The notes beneath the pieces were generated by a model that ran no database searches, was not told where the DNA came from, and saw nothing but the letters and a program-made list of their open reading frames with translations. 64,000 bases of DNA from Paenibacillus sp. CAA11 (GTDB lineage Bacteria; Bacillota; Bacilli; Paenibacillales; Paenibacillaceae): positions 2,277,001-2,341,000 of the forward strand of contig NZ_CP028922.1 in assembly GCF_003060825.1 (NCBI RefSeq), read 5' to 3'. Shown piece after piece: positions 27,265-35,693 of this stretch (position 1 is the first letter of the stretch; the number at the start of each line of letters is the position of its first letter). The translations under genes were made by a program, and so were the position numbers.

Positions 27265-28116
27265 TTATCCATGTCGTTTGCGATACTGCAACGGAGTCGT
27301 ACCCGTGACTTTCTTAAATATTTTGTTGAAGTGGGCAGTATGTTCAAAGCCCATTTGTTCGGAAATGACTTGAACGGATTCCCTGCTGCTAATGAGCTTT
27401 TCCTGTGCTTCCCAAACCCTTACCGTCTGCAAATACTCGCGAAAGTGAAATCCTGTGAGCTTGAAGAAGATGCGGCTAAGATACGAGGGGCTGATATAGA
27501 ACTGCTTGGCTACCTGCTCCAAAGTGAGCCGTTCATGATAATTGGACTTGATATAACGGGCAATTTCTGAGATCTTCTGGTGCATGGGATGTTCATATTC
27601 AGGAGCAACCTTGGATTGAAGTGTGGCCTCAATCCGGTGGAGACGTATGAGCAGCTCATTCATTAGTGAGCATACCAATGAGATATAATGAGCTTCCTTT
27701 GTCTTACATTCGACTTGCATCAGGTGAAGCAGCCGTTCAATTTCAGGCTGATCTCTCAGAGGAATCCGCATGAGTCTTGATTCACCGTGCTTTAATAGCT
27801 CAGCTGCATTGGCATTGCTTTGTTCAATGAAACTCTCAGAAAAGCTGATCAGGACTCGCTCAAATAGCAGCTTATCTGAGCTTGCGGTGGAGTGCAGTTC
27901 GTGCGGGGGGATGATCATCATATCACCTTTCTTAACAGTAAAGATCTTATCATTTACGAAGTACATCCTCTCGCCGCCAAGCAAATAGTACATTTCAAAG
28001 TAAGGATGCTTATGAGGGCGGGGCATGCTGCTGGAACCGTTGCGGGCCATATATTGAATAGAGAAATCGTGATCTCCAATATGGTACTTTGGATTTAATC
28101 TGTCATTCACCTTCAC
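27265..28116 (-). CDS. AraC-family regulator with N-terminal cupin
   Basis: Soluble transcription factor of 283 residues. The N-terminal ~100 residues form a cupin-like sensor (PHKHPYFEMYYLLGGERMYFV, GDMMIIPPHELHS), and the C-terminal ~100 hold the AraC double helix-turn-helix (LTLEQVAKQFYISPSYLSRIFFKLTGFHFREYL; VQVISEQMGFEHTAHFNKIFKKVTGTTPLQYRK). It is divergent from the GH95 gene and convergent with the importer, so it probably senses a sugar and controls the GH95-pectinase operon. Start GTG with AAAGGAG six bases upstream. Confidence 0.9.
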   Translation of the reverse strand: MKVNDRLNPKYHIGDHDFSIQYMARNGSSSMPRPHKHPYFEMYYLLGGERMYFVNDKIFTVKKGDMMIIPPHELHSTASSDKLLFERVLISFSESFIEQSNANAAELLKHGESRLMRIPLRDQPEIERLLHLMQVECKTKEAHYISLVCSLMNELLIRLHRIEATLQSKVAPEYEHPMHQKISEIARYIKSNYHERLTLEQVAKQFYISPSYLSRIFFKLTGFHFREYLQTVRVWEAQEKLISSRESVQVISEQMGFEHTAHFNKIFKKVTGTTPLQYRKRHG

Positions 28117-28333
28117 ACGCAGCTCCTTTCAGCAAGGGTTTATCTTAGCAGTTATGAAATCCTCAACAGCAGAACGCATTAAACATCGTACAAAATATAT
28201 ATCATGGCGGATTCGGTCATACAAGGATAGGGAGATACATTTCGTTGCTTGCATGGCTTAAGACGTAGTTCACATAATTTCTGCAACTGATAACGAATTC
28301 TTCACCGTTTTTTAAGAAGAGGAGGGGGATGGA

Positions 28334-30637
28334 GTGGTATTAATGTCAGAAACGTTAATGTGGTACGACAAACCGGCTCAACATTGGAATGAAGCTTTAC
28401 CTATCGGGAATGGAAGACTCGGAGGTATGGTGTTTGGATCGGTTGAACAGGAGCGGATTCAATTTAATGAAGACTCAGTGTGGTATGGAGGACCTAGAGA
28501 TCGGAATAATCCCGATGCGTTACAGAATCTTACACTCATTCGCCAACTTCTGTTTGAAGGAAAGCTGAAGGAAGCACATCGTTTGTCGGAGACGGCGTTT
28601 TCCGGAACGCCGCGAAGCCAAAGACACTATGTAACGGCGGGCGATTTGTATATTAATTTCGAGCATCCAGAGGGGGAATTATCTAATTACCGCAGAGAGC
28701 TGGACTTGGATAGGGCGATCATAGCAACAAAGTATCAGTATGGAGACATTACTTATCGCCGTGAGGTATTTTCAAGCTATCCAGATCAAGTGATGGTCAT
28801 TCTGCTTGAAGCAGACCGATGCGGTGCCATTACCTTTGCAGCACGCTTTGAGCGCAGCGAAGGTAAGCACATGGATATATCACACAGATATGGCTCGGAT
28901 ACAGTTGTGATGACAAATGATTGCGGAGGAAGGGATGGGCTTGTCTACAGTGTGGCTGTCAAAGCAATCGCTGTAGGCGGAACAGTAAAGGTTGTCGGTG
29001 AGCATTTGCTGGTGGATCAGGCTGATAAAGTTTTTTTATTTCTTGCTGCTGCTAGTACGTTCCGGGTTGCTGAGCCAAGTAGACACTGTTACGAATTGCT
29101 CGAGAACGCATCGCTTCAGGATTACAGCCAGCTGCTGAACAAGCATGTTCAGGATTACAGGGAGCTGTTCCAGAGGGTTAAGCTTGAGCTGCGTGCGGCC
29201 ACAAGTCAGGAACCGAGTTCTATACCTGTTGATAGGCGTTTGGAACGAATTCAGGCCGGTGAGGATGATGCCGAACTGTACACTTTATATTTTAACTTTG
29301 GTAGGTATTTGCTTATCTCCTGCAGCCGTCCCGGGTCATTGCCAGCTAATCTGCAAGGCATTTGGAATGATTCGATGTCCCCGCCATGGGACAGCAAATT
29401 TACGATTAATATCAACACCCAGATGAATTATTGGCCTGCGGAGAGCTGCAATCTTCCCGAGTGTCATGAACCCTTGTTCGAACTTATCGAGCGGATGAGA
29501 CAATCTGGACGAATTACGGCGCAGAAAATGTATGGTTGTCGCGGGTTTGTTGCTCACCACAATACAGACATTTGGGCGGATACTGCGCCCCAAGATATCT
29601 ATCCTCCTGCTACCCAATGGGTGATGGGGGCGGCTTGGCTTGCGCTGCATCTGTGGGAGCATTACAGATTTAACCCACATCCGGCTTTTTTGAAGAAGGC
29701 ATATGAAACGATGAAGGAATCGGCTTTGTTCTTTAAGGACTTTCTGGTACAAAGTCCAGAAGGCTATCTGGTGACAAGTCCGTCCGTGTCTCCCGAAAAC
29801 AGATATGTCTTGCCAAATGGTGAAGCTGGGACATTGTGTTATGGGCCCTACATGGATACCGAAATTTTGCTAGAACTGTTAGAAGCCTGCATTCAGGCCA
29901 GTACGGAGCTGAACATTGATGAACCTGCCCGTGAGGATTGGAAGGCAATGAAAGCAAGTTTGCCCGAACTGAGAATCGGGAAGTATGGGCAGCTGCAGGA
30001 GTGGCTGGTAGATTATGAAGAAGCAGACCCCGGACATAGGCATATCTCCCACTTGTTTGCGCTACATCCGGGTAATGCGATTAGCCCTGATACGACTCCA
30101 ACCTTAGCGGAAGCTGCCAAGGTCACCTTGCAGCGGCGCCTCGATCATGGCGGGGGACATACAGGGTGGAGCCGGGCCTGGATCATAAATTTCTGGGCAC
30201 GTCTGCTGGATGGCGAACAGGCTTATTTTCACACAAGGGAGCTGTTGAAGAAGTCTACGCTTCCGAATCTGCTTGATAATCATCCTCCGTTCCAAATCGA
30301 TGGCAATTTCGGAGCTGCCGCAGGTATGGCCGAAATGCTGATACAAAGCCATCTTGGGTTTATTCGTCTTCTGCCAGCACTTCCGGAAGCATGGCCTAAA
30401 GGACGTGTACAAGGGCTTCGTGCAAGAGGAGGCTTTGTCGTTGACATCGAGTGGAACGATCTGCGACTTGTGGAAAGCGTTATCATCTCACAGGGCGGAA
30501 AAAATCTTCGGTTGTACACGGATCATCCTGTAACCATCATGGCATCTGATGGAAGGGAAGTGATTGCAGCTCAGCATGGTCATATATTAAATATTCCAAC
30601 TTATAAAGGTGGAAAGTACAGGATTATTCCATTGTAG
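28334..30637 (+). CDS. Glycoside hydrolase family 95 (alpha-L-fucosidase/alpha-L-galactosidase)
   Basis: Inverting enzyme of 767 residues that removes terminal alpha-L-fucose or alpha-L-galactose from plant polysaccharides. GH95 landmarks: the N-terminal WYDKPAQHWNEALPIGNGRLGGMV and SVWYGGP, the catalytic-site region NINTQMNYWPAESCNL, DPGHRHISHLFALHPG, and DGNFGAAAGMAEML with the conserved acidic residue. There is no signal peptide, so it acts in the cytoplasm on imported oligosaccharides. The start is GTG after AGGAGGGGG. A pectinase gene follows after about 100 bases. Whether fucose or galactose is preferred cannot be told from the sequence. Confidence 0.9.
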   Translation: MVLMSETLMWYDKPAQHWNEALPIGNGRLGGMVFGSVEQERIQFNEDSVWYGGPRDRNNPDALQNLTLIRQLLFEGKLKEAHRLSETAFSGTPRSQRHYVTAGDLYINFEHPEGELSNYRRELDLDRAIIATKYQYGDITYRREVFSSYPDQVMVILLEADRCGAITFAARFERSEGKHMDISHRYGSDTVVMTNDCGGRDGLVYSVAVKAIAVGGTVKVVGEHLLVDQADKVFLFLAAASTFRVAEPSRHCYELLENASLQDYSQLLNKHVQDYRELFQRVKLELRAATSQEPSSIPVDRRLERIQAGEDDAELYTLYFNFGRYLLISCSRPGSLPANLQGIWNDSMSPPWDSKFTININTQMNYWPAESCNLPECHEPLFELIERMRQSGRITAQKMYGCRGFVAHHNTDIWADTAPQDIYPPATQWVMGAAWLALHLWEHYRFNPHPAFLKKAYETMKESALFFKDFLVQSPEGYLVTSPSVSPENRYVLPNGEAGTLCYGPYMDTEILLELLEACIQASTELNIDEPAREDWKAMKASLPELRIGKYGQLQEWLVDYEEADPGHRHISHLFALHPGNAISPDTTPTLAEAAKVTLQRRLDHGGGHTGWSRAWIINFWARLLDGEQAYFHTRELLKKSTLPNLLDNHPPFQIDGNFGAAAGMAEMLIQSHLGFIRLLPALPEAWPKGRVQGLRARGGFVVDIEWNDLRLVESVIISQGGKNLRLYTDHPVTIMASDGREVIAAQHGHILNIPTYKGGKYRIIPL

Positions 30638-30735
30638 AAGCAAAGCCTGTGATTTGGACACAAGGAGGTTCATTTGAAGGAAGGGAGGTGATGCAGTACA
30701 AACCGCTGCTCTGAATTATTAATGAAGGAGGAGAC

Positions 30736-33700
30736 TTGCACTTGAAAACAACAAAATGGTTGAAACAGATGATGGTCATCGTGATGTTGTTCACTTGCTT
30801 TACGGACGGGGTATACGCAGAAGAGGGATCACAATCCGTGAAATCGACGAATTCTTCAAGGACCCCTGCCTTTCCAGGTGCTGAAGGAGGCGGTAAATAT
30901 ACTACAGGGGGACGAGGAGGTGAAGTGGTTGAAGTAACTACACTTGCCGATTCGGGCCCAGGATCGCTTCGAGAGGCTGTCAGTACAGGCAACCGAACCA
31001 TTGTTTTTAAGGTTGGCGGAGTCATACAGCTGGAGTCGCCTCTGAAGATTATTGGGGACAATGTGACCATTGCCGGCCAGACAGCTCCGGGAGACGGAAT
31101 CACGGTCATTGGTCATCCGACGACCTTTGAGGGCAACAATCTGATTGTCCGATATATGCGGTTTCGGCTGGGTGATGCCAATGTCGCTGGAGCTACCCTG
31201 CCGAAGCGGGATGCTATTGATGCCAGAATTATTAGCAATGTTATTCACCGGACAGGAACTCATATCAACTCCCAGAACGAGGTGGGAGGATATCCGCTGT
31301 TTGAGAGGGCCGTAACGACTTTGGCCGATGACGATCATGATGGGATGCCTAATGAATGGGAAACAGCGCATGGATTAGATCCGCACAATTACGGTGATCG
31401 CAATCTGGTTAATGAAGAGGGGTATACCAACTTAGAACTCTACTTGAACTCAATAACGGGAAATGGTTCGGCCAACCCTTCTGTGGCTATTACCAAACCG
31501 GCTAACAACACGATTATCAAGGCAGGATCGAACGTGACTTTCGAAACTTCCGTTGCCGACAAAGACGGCACGGTCAAGAAGGTAGAGTTCTTTCATGATG
31601 GGAAGAAAGTCGGCGAGGATGACCGCAAGCCATTTCGCTATAAGTGGAAAGATGTGACGGACGGAACCCATTATTGGACAGCGAAGGCTATTGATGATAC
31701 AGGCACGGCTTCATTTTCAACAAGTGTTGTCGTTCATGTGAATACGAAGGGGAACATCAAGCCTTGGCAGTCTTCAGATATCGGGAATCCTGGCATCCCG
31801 GGACATACTCAGCCTGGTGAAAACTCTGGAGACATCACGATTAAATCCGCAGGCGATATCGGCGGCACGAAGGATGCCTTCCATTTTGCACACCAGAAGA
31901 TTACAGGGGACGCTGAAATTATCGCCAAGGTTGAAAGCGTGACCGCAACAAATGAGGAAGCAGAAGCTGGTGTCATGTTCCGGGAAAGCCTGAAGGAAGA
32001 CGCTCCCTTTGCCTCCCTTGTCGTCCCGTATATCAGAACAGGCAAAAAAGGCGTTACACTCAGTCGTGCGGCAAAAGGTGGAGAGGTCTCATCTATAGTC
32101 CCTGAGCAGGAATTCCAGCTGCCCTATTGGATTAAGCTTGTTCGTCAGGGGAATCAGTTCACATCGCTGATCTCTCAAGATGGGAAGGACTGGACTTCTG
32201 TAGGCAAAGTCAACATTGACTTACCGAAGAAGGTATATGTCGGCTTGGTCGCGGATGCTGCCAAAGTCAACAACGAGACGGATAAATATAATACCTCTAA
32301 GTTTTCTGGTGTAGCAATAAGGCCTGTTACCGCAGAACGCCCACAAACCATTTACTATGTGAACGATAATTTTGAGAATTTGGAAATTGGCTCAGTTCCT
32401 GCCGGATATGTGGTTAACCCGAATCCTCAGGATGCGGATCATACGGTCACGATCCAGAAGGTTCCGGCGGATTTTTCCGGGAATGATTCTGATAAGGTCC
32501 TGAAAATCTATGATCAGGCCGCAGGCAGCACCTGGTTCGCCCTTAACTTTCCGAAGCAAATGGGGACGGTTATCGTGGAGGCGGACTTTATGTCTCCTGC
32601 AGTTCCAGGGACCTCAACCTTGTTACAGGTAAAGGATCCCGATGGTGCGAAGACACCGATCTCCATAGAGGTGCGTAAACCGCAATTACCCGTGTCAGAA
32701 GATGCTTATGCCTTAGTCTACAAGAACAAGCAGGGTCAAGATGTGAAGCTGGCCGACCTTCCGAAAGATAATCGCTGGTACAATCTGAAGCTAATTGCTA
32801 ACGCGGCAGCGAACACGATGGATATTTACCTAGATAATGTGCTTGCTGCAGAGCAGGTTGAGCTGAGAGAAGATATGCAGCTGCTGGGACATGGGAGTGC
32901 TTTGTTTGGCAAGACTCCAGGAACCGGCAAGGGCACCTATTATTTGGACAATATTAAGGTTTATGTAGAGCCTGTAACCATACCGAAAGGATTGCGGGCG
33001 ATTCCGGGGAATGGGAAGGTACAACTGGATTGGAGCACCGCAAGTGGTGCTTTAACGTATTTGATTAAAAGAAGCACGACTAGCGGAGGGCCTTATGAAA
33101 CAGTGGCCTCGGGTTTAAGTGCATCCACCACGACATACTTGGATACTACCGTTATAAATGAGACTACATATTATTATGTAGTTACCGCTGTGAGTGAATT
33201 AGGGGAAAGTGATCCTTCCAACTCAGTTCACGCCACCCCTTCAGTCCATGCTGTAAAGCCACAAGCCCCAACTGGGCTTATAGGACTTGCCCGCAGCACG
33301 CAAGCTGAGCTGGTCTGGCAGCCGGTCGAGCAAGCGATTAGCTATACGGTGAAGCGCAGCGAAAGCCGGGAGGGGCCTTATGTTGAAACTGCTCGTGTGG
33401 AGGAGCCTTTTTACAGGGACAGCGGTCTTATTAATGGAAAAGAGTACTATTACACCGTAACGGCAGCGAGTGTTGCAGGTGAAAGCGAGACTTCTGATGT
33501 GACAGCGGTTCGCCCCATAGCCCCGCTGCAGACGCCCAAAGCGCTAATAGCTAGTTCCGGCGATGCCTCGGTCATGCTTTCATGGAATATTGTTGAAGGG
33601 GCCACAAGCTATCAGATCAAGCGAAGCACAGTGAACGGAGGCCCTTACACTGTAATTGCTGATCAAGTGACTGGAACCAGCTATGAGGATCGGGGTCTGG

Positions 33701-34965
33701 AGAACGGTACCGTATATCACTATGTTCTCTCCGCTCAGAATGAAGCGGCTTCCAGCATGAATTCCGATCTTGTCCGTGCTACGCCTTACGCTGCGAATAC
33801 TCTACCAGCTACAGCGCATCTTCAATTATCCGCCGCTGAAGACCGGGTGACGCTCTCCTGGCCGGCCGTTGATGGTGCGAGTTCATACCAATTAACGCGG
33901 TCGGATTCCCGAGATAGGGTAGGCACCGTGATCGCTTCCGGTTTGGAGCAGCCAGAATATACAGATACTGACGTCAAAACGGGCAAAACCTACTATTACT
34001 CGGTTCAGACGGTTAATGAGAATGGTCCTGGCGTCGCCTCGTACCCACATGCGGCCACTCCTGCTAAAGTGATCGTGGTAGCCAAAAATGGGAGCGGGAT
34101 GTTTACAAGCGTTCAGGCAGCGGTAGATTCCATTCCGGAAGGGAATACGGACAGAACGGTCATCTATATCCATGATGGAATCTATGAGGAGCAGCTAACG
34201 ATTCCGAAGACGAAGCGTGCCCTCAGTTTGATTGGCGAAAGCGAGGAAGGAACTATAATTACCTACACCGGAATTACAGGCACAGGGTTTAATGAAAGAG
34301 CTACTGCTGTTGAATCCGATGATTTCATTGCCGAGAACATCACGTTTGCGAACGGTGCCGGGCCCCAGGGACCAGCGCCCGCATTAGAGCTTAAGGGGGA
34401 TCGGGCGTATTTCAATCATGTACGCATGCTTGGTTATCAGGATACATTCTATGTAAATAATACAGGGAAGCGGGCCTACTTGGAGAACAGCTATATTGAA
34501 GGGGCAGTGGATTTTATCTATGGGCCAGGGATTGCTGTATTTAACCGAAGCGTTATCCATAATGTCCGGTCCGGTGGATATATTACTGCAGCTAGCACCC
34601 CGCAAGATCAGACCTATGGATTCTTATTCATAAACAGCAAGATCACCGGGACAAGCGGAATTGAAGACGTTTATCTTGGACGTCCTTGGAGACCGTTCGC
34701 CCAAGTTCTCTTCATGAACACGGAAATGGAAGGGATTCTTCACAGCAAAGGCTGGCATAACTGGGGGAAGCCGGACAATGAGAAGACCGCCAGATATGCT
34801 GAGTTCAGCAATTTTGGAGCCGGAGCGGCTGCGGAATCCCGGGCGGCCTGGTCTAAGCAGCTGACGCCAGAGGAAGCCAACCATTTTACGATCCCTATGA
34901 TGATGAAGGGAAGCGATGACTGGGATCCGACACGGATGCCGGTTCTACCCAAGGTAGGGCAGTGA
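30736..34965 (+). CDS. Giant secreted pectinase: PL1 remnant, Ig, FN3 repeats, CE8 pectin methylesterase
   Basis: A 1409-residue secreted protein. Signal peptide 1-28. Residues ~45-235 match both ends of a PL1-type pectate lyase (FPGAEGGGKYTTGGRGGEVV ... VRYMRFRLGD, then VAGATLPKRDAIDARI ... INSQNEVGGYP), but the central beta-helix with the catalytic site is missing around residue 148. An Ig-like domain (PSVAITKPANNT), a DUF1349/laminin-G-like region, a second beta-sandwich and four FN3-type repeats (~755-1115) follow. The C-terminal ~300 residues are CE8 pectin methylesterase with GYQDTF, DFIYG and LGRPW (two Asp and Arg of the active site). The start is TTG at 30736 or 30742 behind AAGGAGG. 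Confidence 0.85.
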   Translation: MHLKTTKWLKQMMVIVMLFTCFTDGVYAEEGSQSVKSTNSSRTPAFPGAEGGGKYTTGGRGGEVVEVTTLADSGPGSLREAVSTGNRTIVFKVGGVIQLESPLKIIGDNVTIAGQTAPGDGITVIGHPTTFEGNNLIVRYMRFRLGDANVAGATLPKRDAIDARIISNVIHRTGTHINSQNEVGGYPLFERAVTTLADDDHDGMPNEWETAHGLDPHNYGDRNLVNEEGYTNLELYLNSITGNGSANPSVAITKPANNTIIKAGSNVTFETSVADKDGTVKKVEFFHDGKKVGEDDRKPFRYKWKDVTDGTHYWTAKAIDDTGTASFSTSVVVHVNTKGNIKPWQSSDIGNPGIPGHTQPGENSGDITIKSAGDIGGTKDAFHFAHQKITGDAEIIAKVESVTATNEEAEAGVMFRESLKEDAPFASLVVPYIRTGKKGVTLSRAAKGGEVSSIVPEQEFQLPYWIKLVRQGNQFTSLISQDGKDWTSVGKVNIDLPKKVYVGLVADAAKVNNETDKYNTSKFSGVAIRPVTAERPQTIYYVNDNFENLEIGSVPAGYVVNPNPQDADHTVTIQKVPADFSGNDSDKVLKIYDQAAGSTWFALNFPKQMGTVIVEADFMSPAVPGTSTLLQVKDPDGAKTPISIEVRKPQLPVSEDAYALVYKNKQGQDVKLADLPKDNRWYNLKLIANAAANTMDIYLDNVLAAEQVELREDMQLLGHGSALFGKTPGTGKGTYYLDNIKVYVEPVTIPKGLRAIPGNGKVQLDWSTASGALTYLIKRSTTSGGPYETVASGLSASTTTYLDTTVINETTYYYVVTAVSELGESDPSNSVHATPSVHAVKPQAPTGLIGLARSTQAELVWQPVEQAISYTVKRSESREGPYVETARVEEPFYRDSGLINGKEYYYTVTAASVAGESETSDVTAVRPIAPLQTPKALIASSGDASVMLSWNIVEGATSYQIKRSTVNGGPYTVIADQVTGTSYEDRGLENGTVYHYVLSAQNEAASSMNSDLVRATPYAANTLPATAHLQLSAAEDRVTLSWPAVDGASSYQLTRSDSRDRVGTVIASGLEQPEYTDTDVKTGKTYYYSVQTVNENGPGVASYPHAATPAKVIVVAKNGSGMFTSVQAAVDSIPEGNTDRTVIYIHDGIYEEQLTIPKTKRALSLIGESEEGTIITYTGITGTGFNERATAVESDDFIAENITFANGAGPQGPAPALELKGDRAYFNHVRMLGYQDTFYVNNTGKRAYLENSYIEGAVDFIYGPGIAVFNRSVIHNVRSGGYITAASTPQDQTYGFLFINSKITGTSGIEDVYLGRPWRPFAQVLFMNTEMEGILHSKGWHNWGKPDNEKTARYAEFSNFGAGAAAESRAAWSKQLTPEEANHFTIPMMMKGSDDWDPTRMPVLPKVGQ

Positions 34966-34974
34966 GATTCGAGT

Positions 34975-35032
34975 GGACCAAAGCACCGGTTGCTTACGCC
35001 GGATGATTTTGGTCCTTTTTTGGCATGATCAG
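34975..35032 (+). terminator. Terminator of the GH95-pectinase operon
   Basis: GGACCAAA/TTTGGTCC stem closing a 35-nt interior that holds a second CCGG-type hairpin, followed by six Ts. Confidence 0.75.
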
Positions 35033-35118
35033 CTAAGCCATCCTTATCATTTTTTGATAATTAGTGTCTATAATCGAACCGAGCCAGAAATGGAATTAGC
35101 AGATAGGAGGCAATAATT

Positions 35119-35610
35119 ATGAGAAAATTATCAAGAGCTTGGATGATCTTAATCGTGAGCGTATTCGTCCTGGTAACAGGATGTGATTACTTGGATGACT
35201 TCAAACAGAAGGTCATTGAAGAGACGCAAAAAACAGCCCATTATACAATAGATCTCGATGAGGATACTGCCTATACGCTTGAACAGCTTATCGATGAAGG
35301 AAGAGTGGACAGAGTCGTGTTTGATGGAAAGCTGTATGAGTTTGAAGGCAGTGCTGAGCCGGAGTCGAAGGGGGAGAATTTGGGTTTTATCGGAAAGACC
35401 TATTATGTGGATCAGGAGGGAAAGAGGTGGACGGAGGAGGAACTAAAGAAGCCATATATTAATAAGGATCCAAAAGATATCCGAGAGAAACGTCCCCTCA
35501 TCTATGGCTTGGTCTATCGTTACAAAGGGGAGCCCAAAGGCAGTACCAGCCGGATCGTCATTGAATTTAACCGTAAGCTTGTCAAGGCGAAGTTAATTCG
35601 TGGTGAATAA
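35119..35610 (+). CDS. Lipoprotein of unknown function
   Basis: A 163-residue protein with a lipoprotein signal peptide ending in LVTGC (Cys22). The mature part is charged and begins with a helical stretch (DYLDDFKQKVIEETQKTAHYT), followed by beta-rich segments (VDRVVFDGKLYEFEG, GFIGKTYYVDQEGKRW). I do not recognise a family. Ribosome binding site ATAGGAGG. A TATAAT lies at 35069 next to the TTATCA/TGATAA inverted repeat (35044-35060). It is transcribed alone and ends at the terminator used by the group II intron. Confidence 0.7.
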   Translation: MRKLSRAWMILIVSVFVLVTGCDYLDDFKQKVIEETQKTAHYTIDLDEDTAYTLEQLIDEGRVDRVVFDGKLYEFEGSAEPESKGENLGFIGKTYYVDQEGKRWTEEELKKPYINKDPKDIREKRPLIYGLVYRYKGEPKGSTSRIVIEFNRKLVKAKLIRGE

Positions 35611-35644
35611 AATACTGCTGGTTTCTGAGAACCCAAAAAATGAA

Positions 35645-35693
35645 ATGCCCCAAATCATCCGGCACTTTTGCCGGGCGATTTGGGGCATTTATA
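35645..35693. terminator. Strong terminator that served as intron target
   Basis: About 18-bp stem (TGCCCCAAATC.TCCGGC with GCCGGG.GATTTGGGGCA, one mismatch) with a CTTTTG-type loop, then TTTATA, directly followed by the intron 5' end. Group IIC introns are known to insert just after such terminator stems. Confidence 0.88.
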
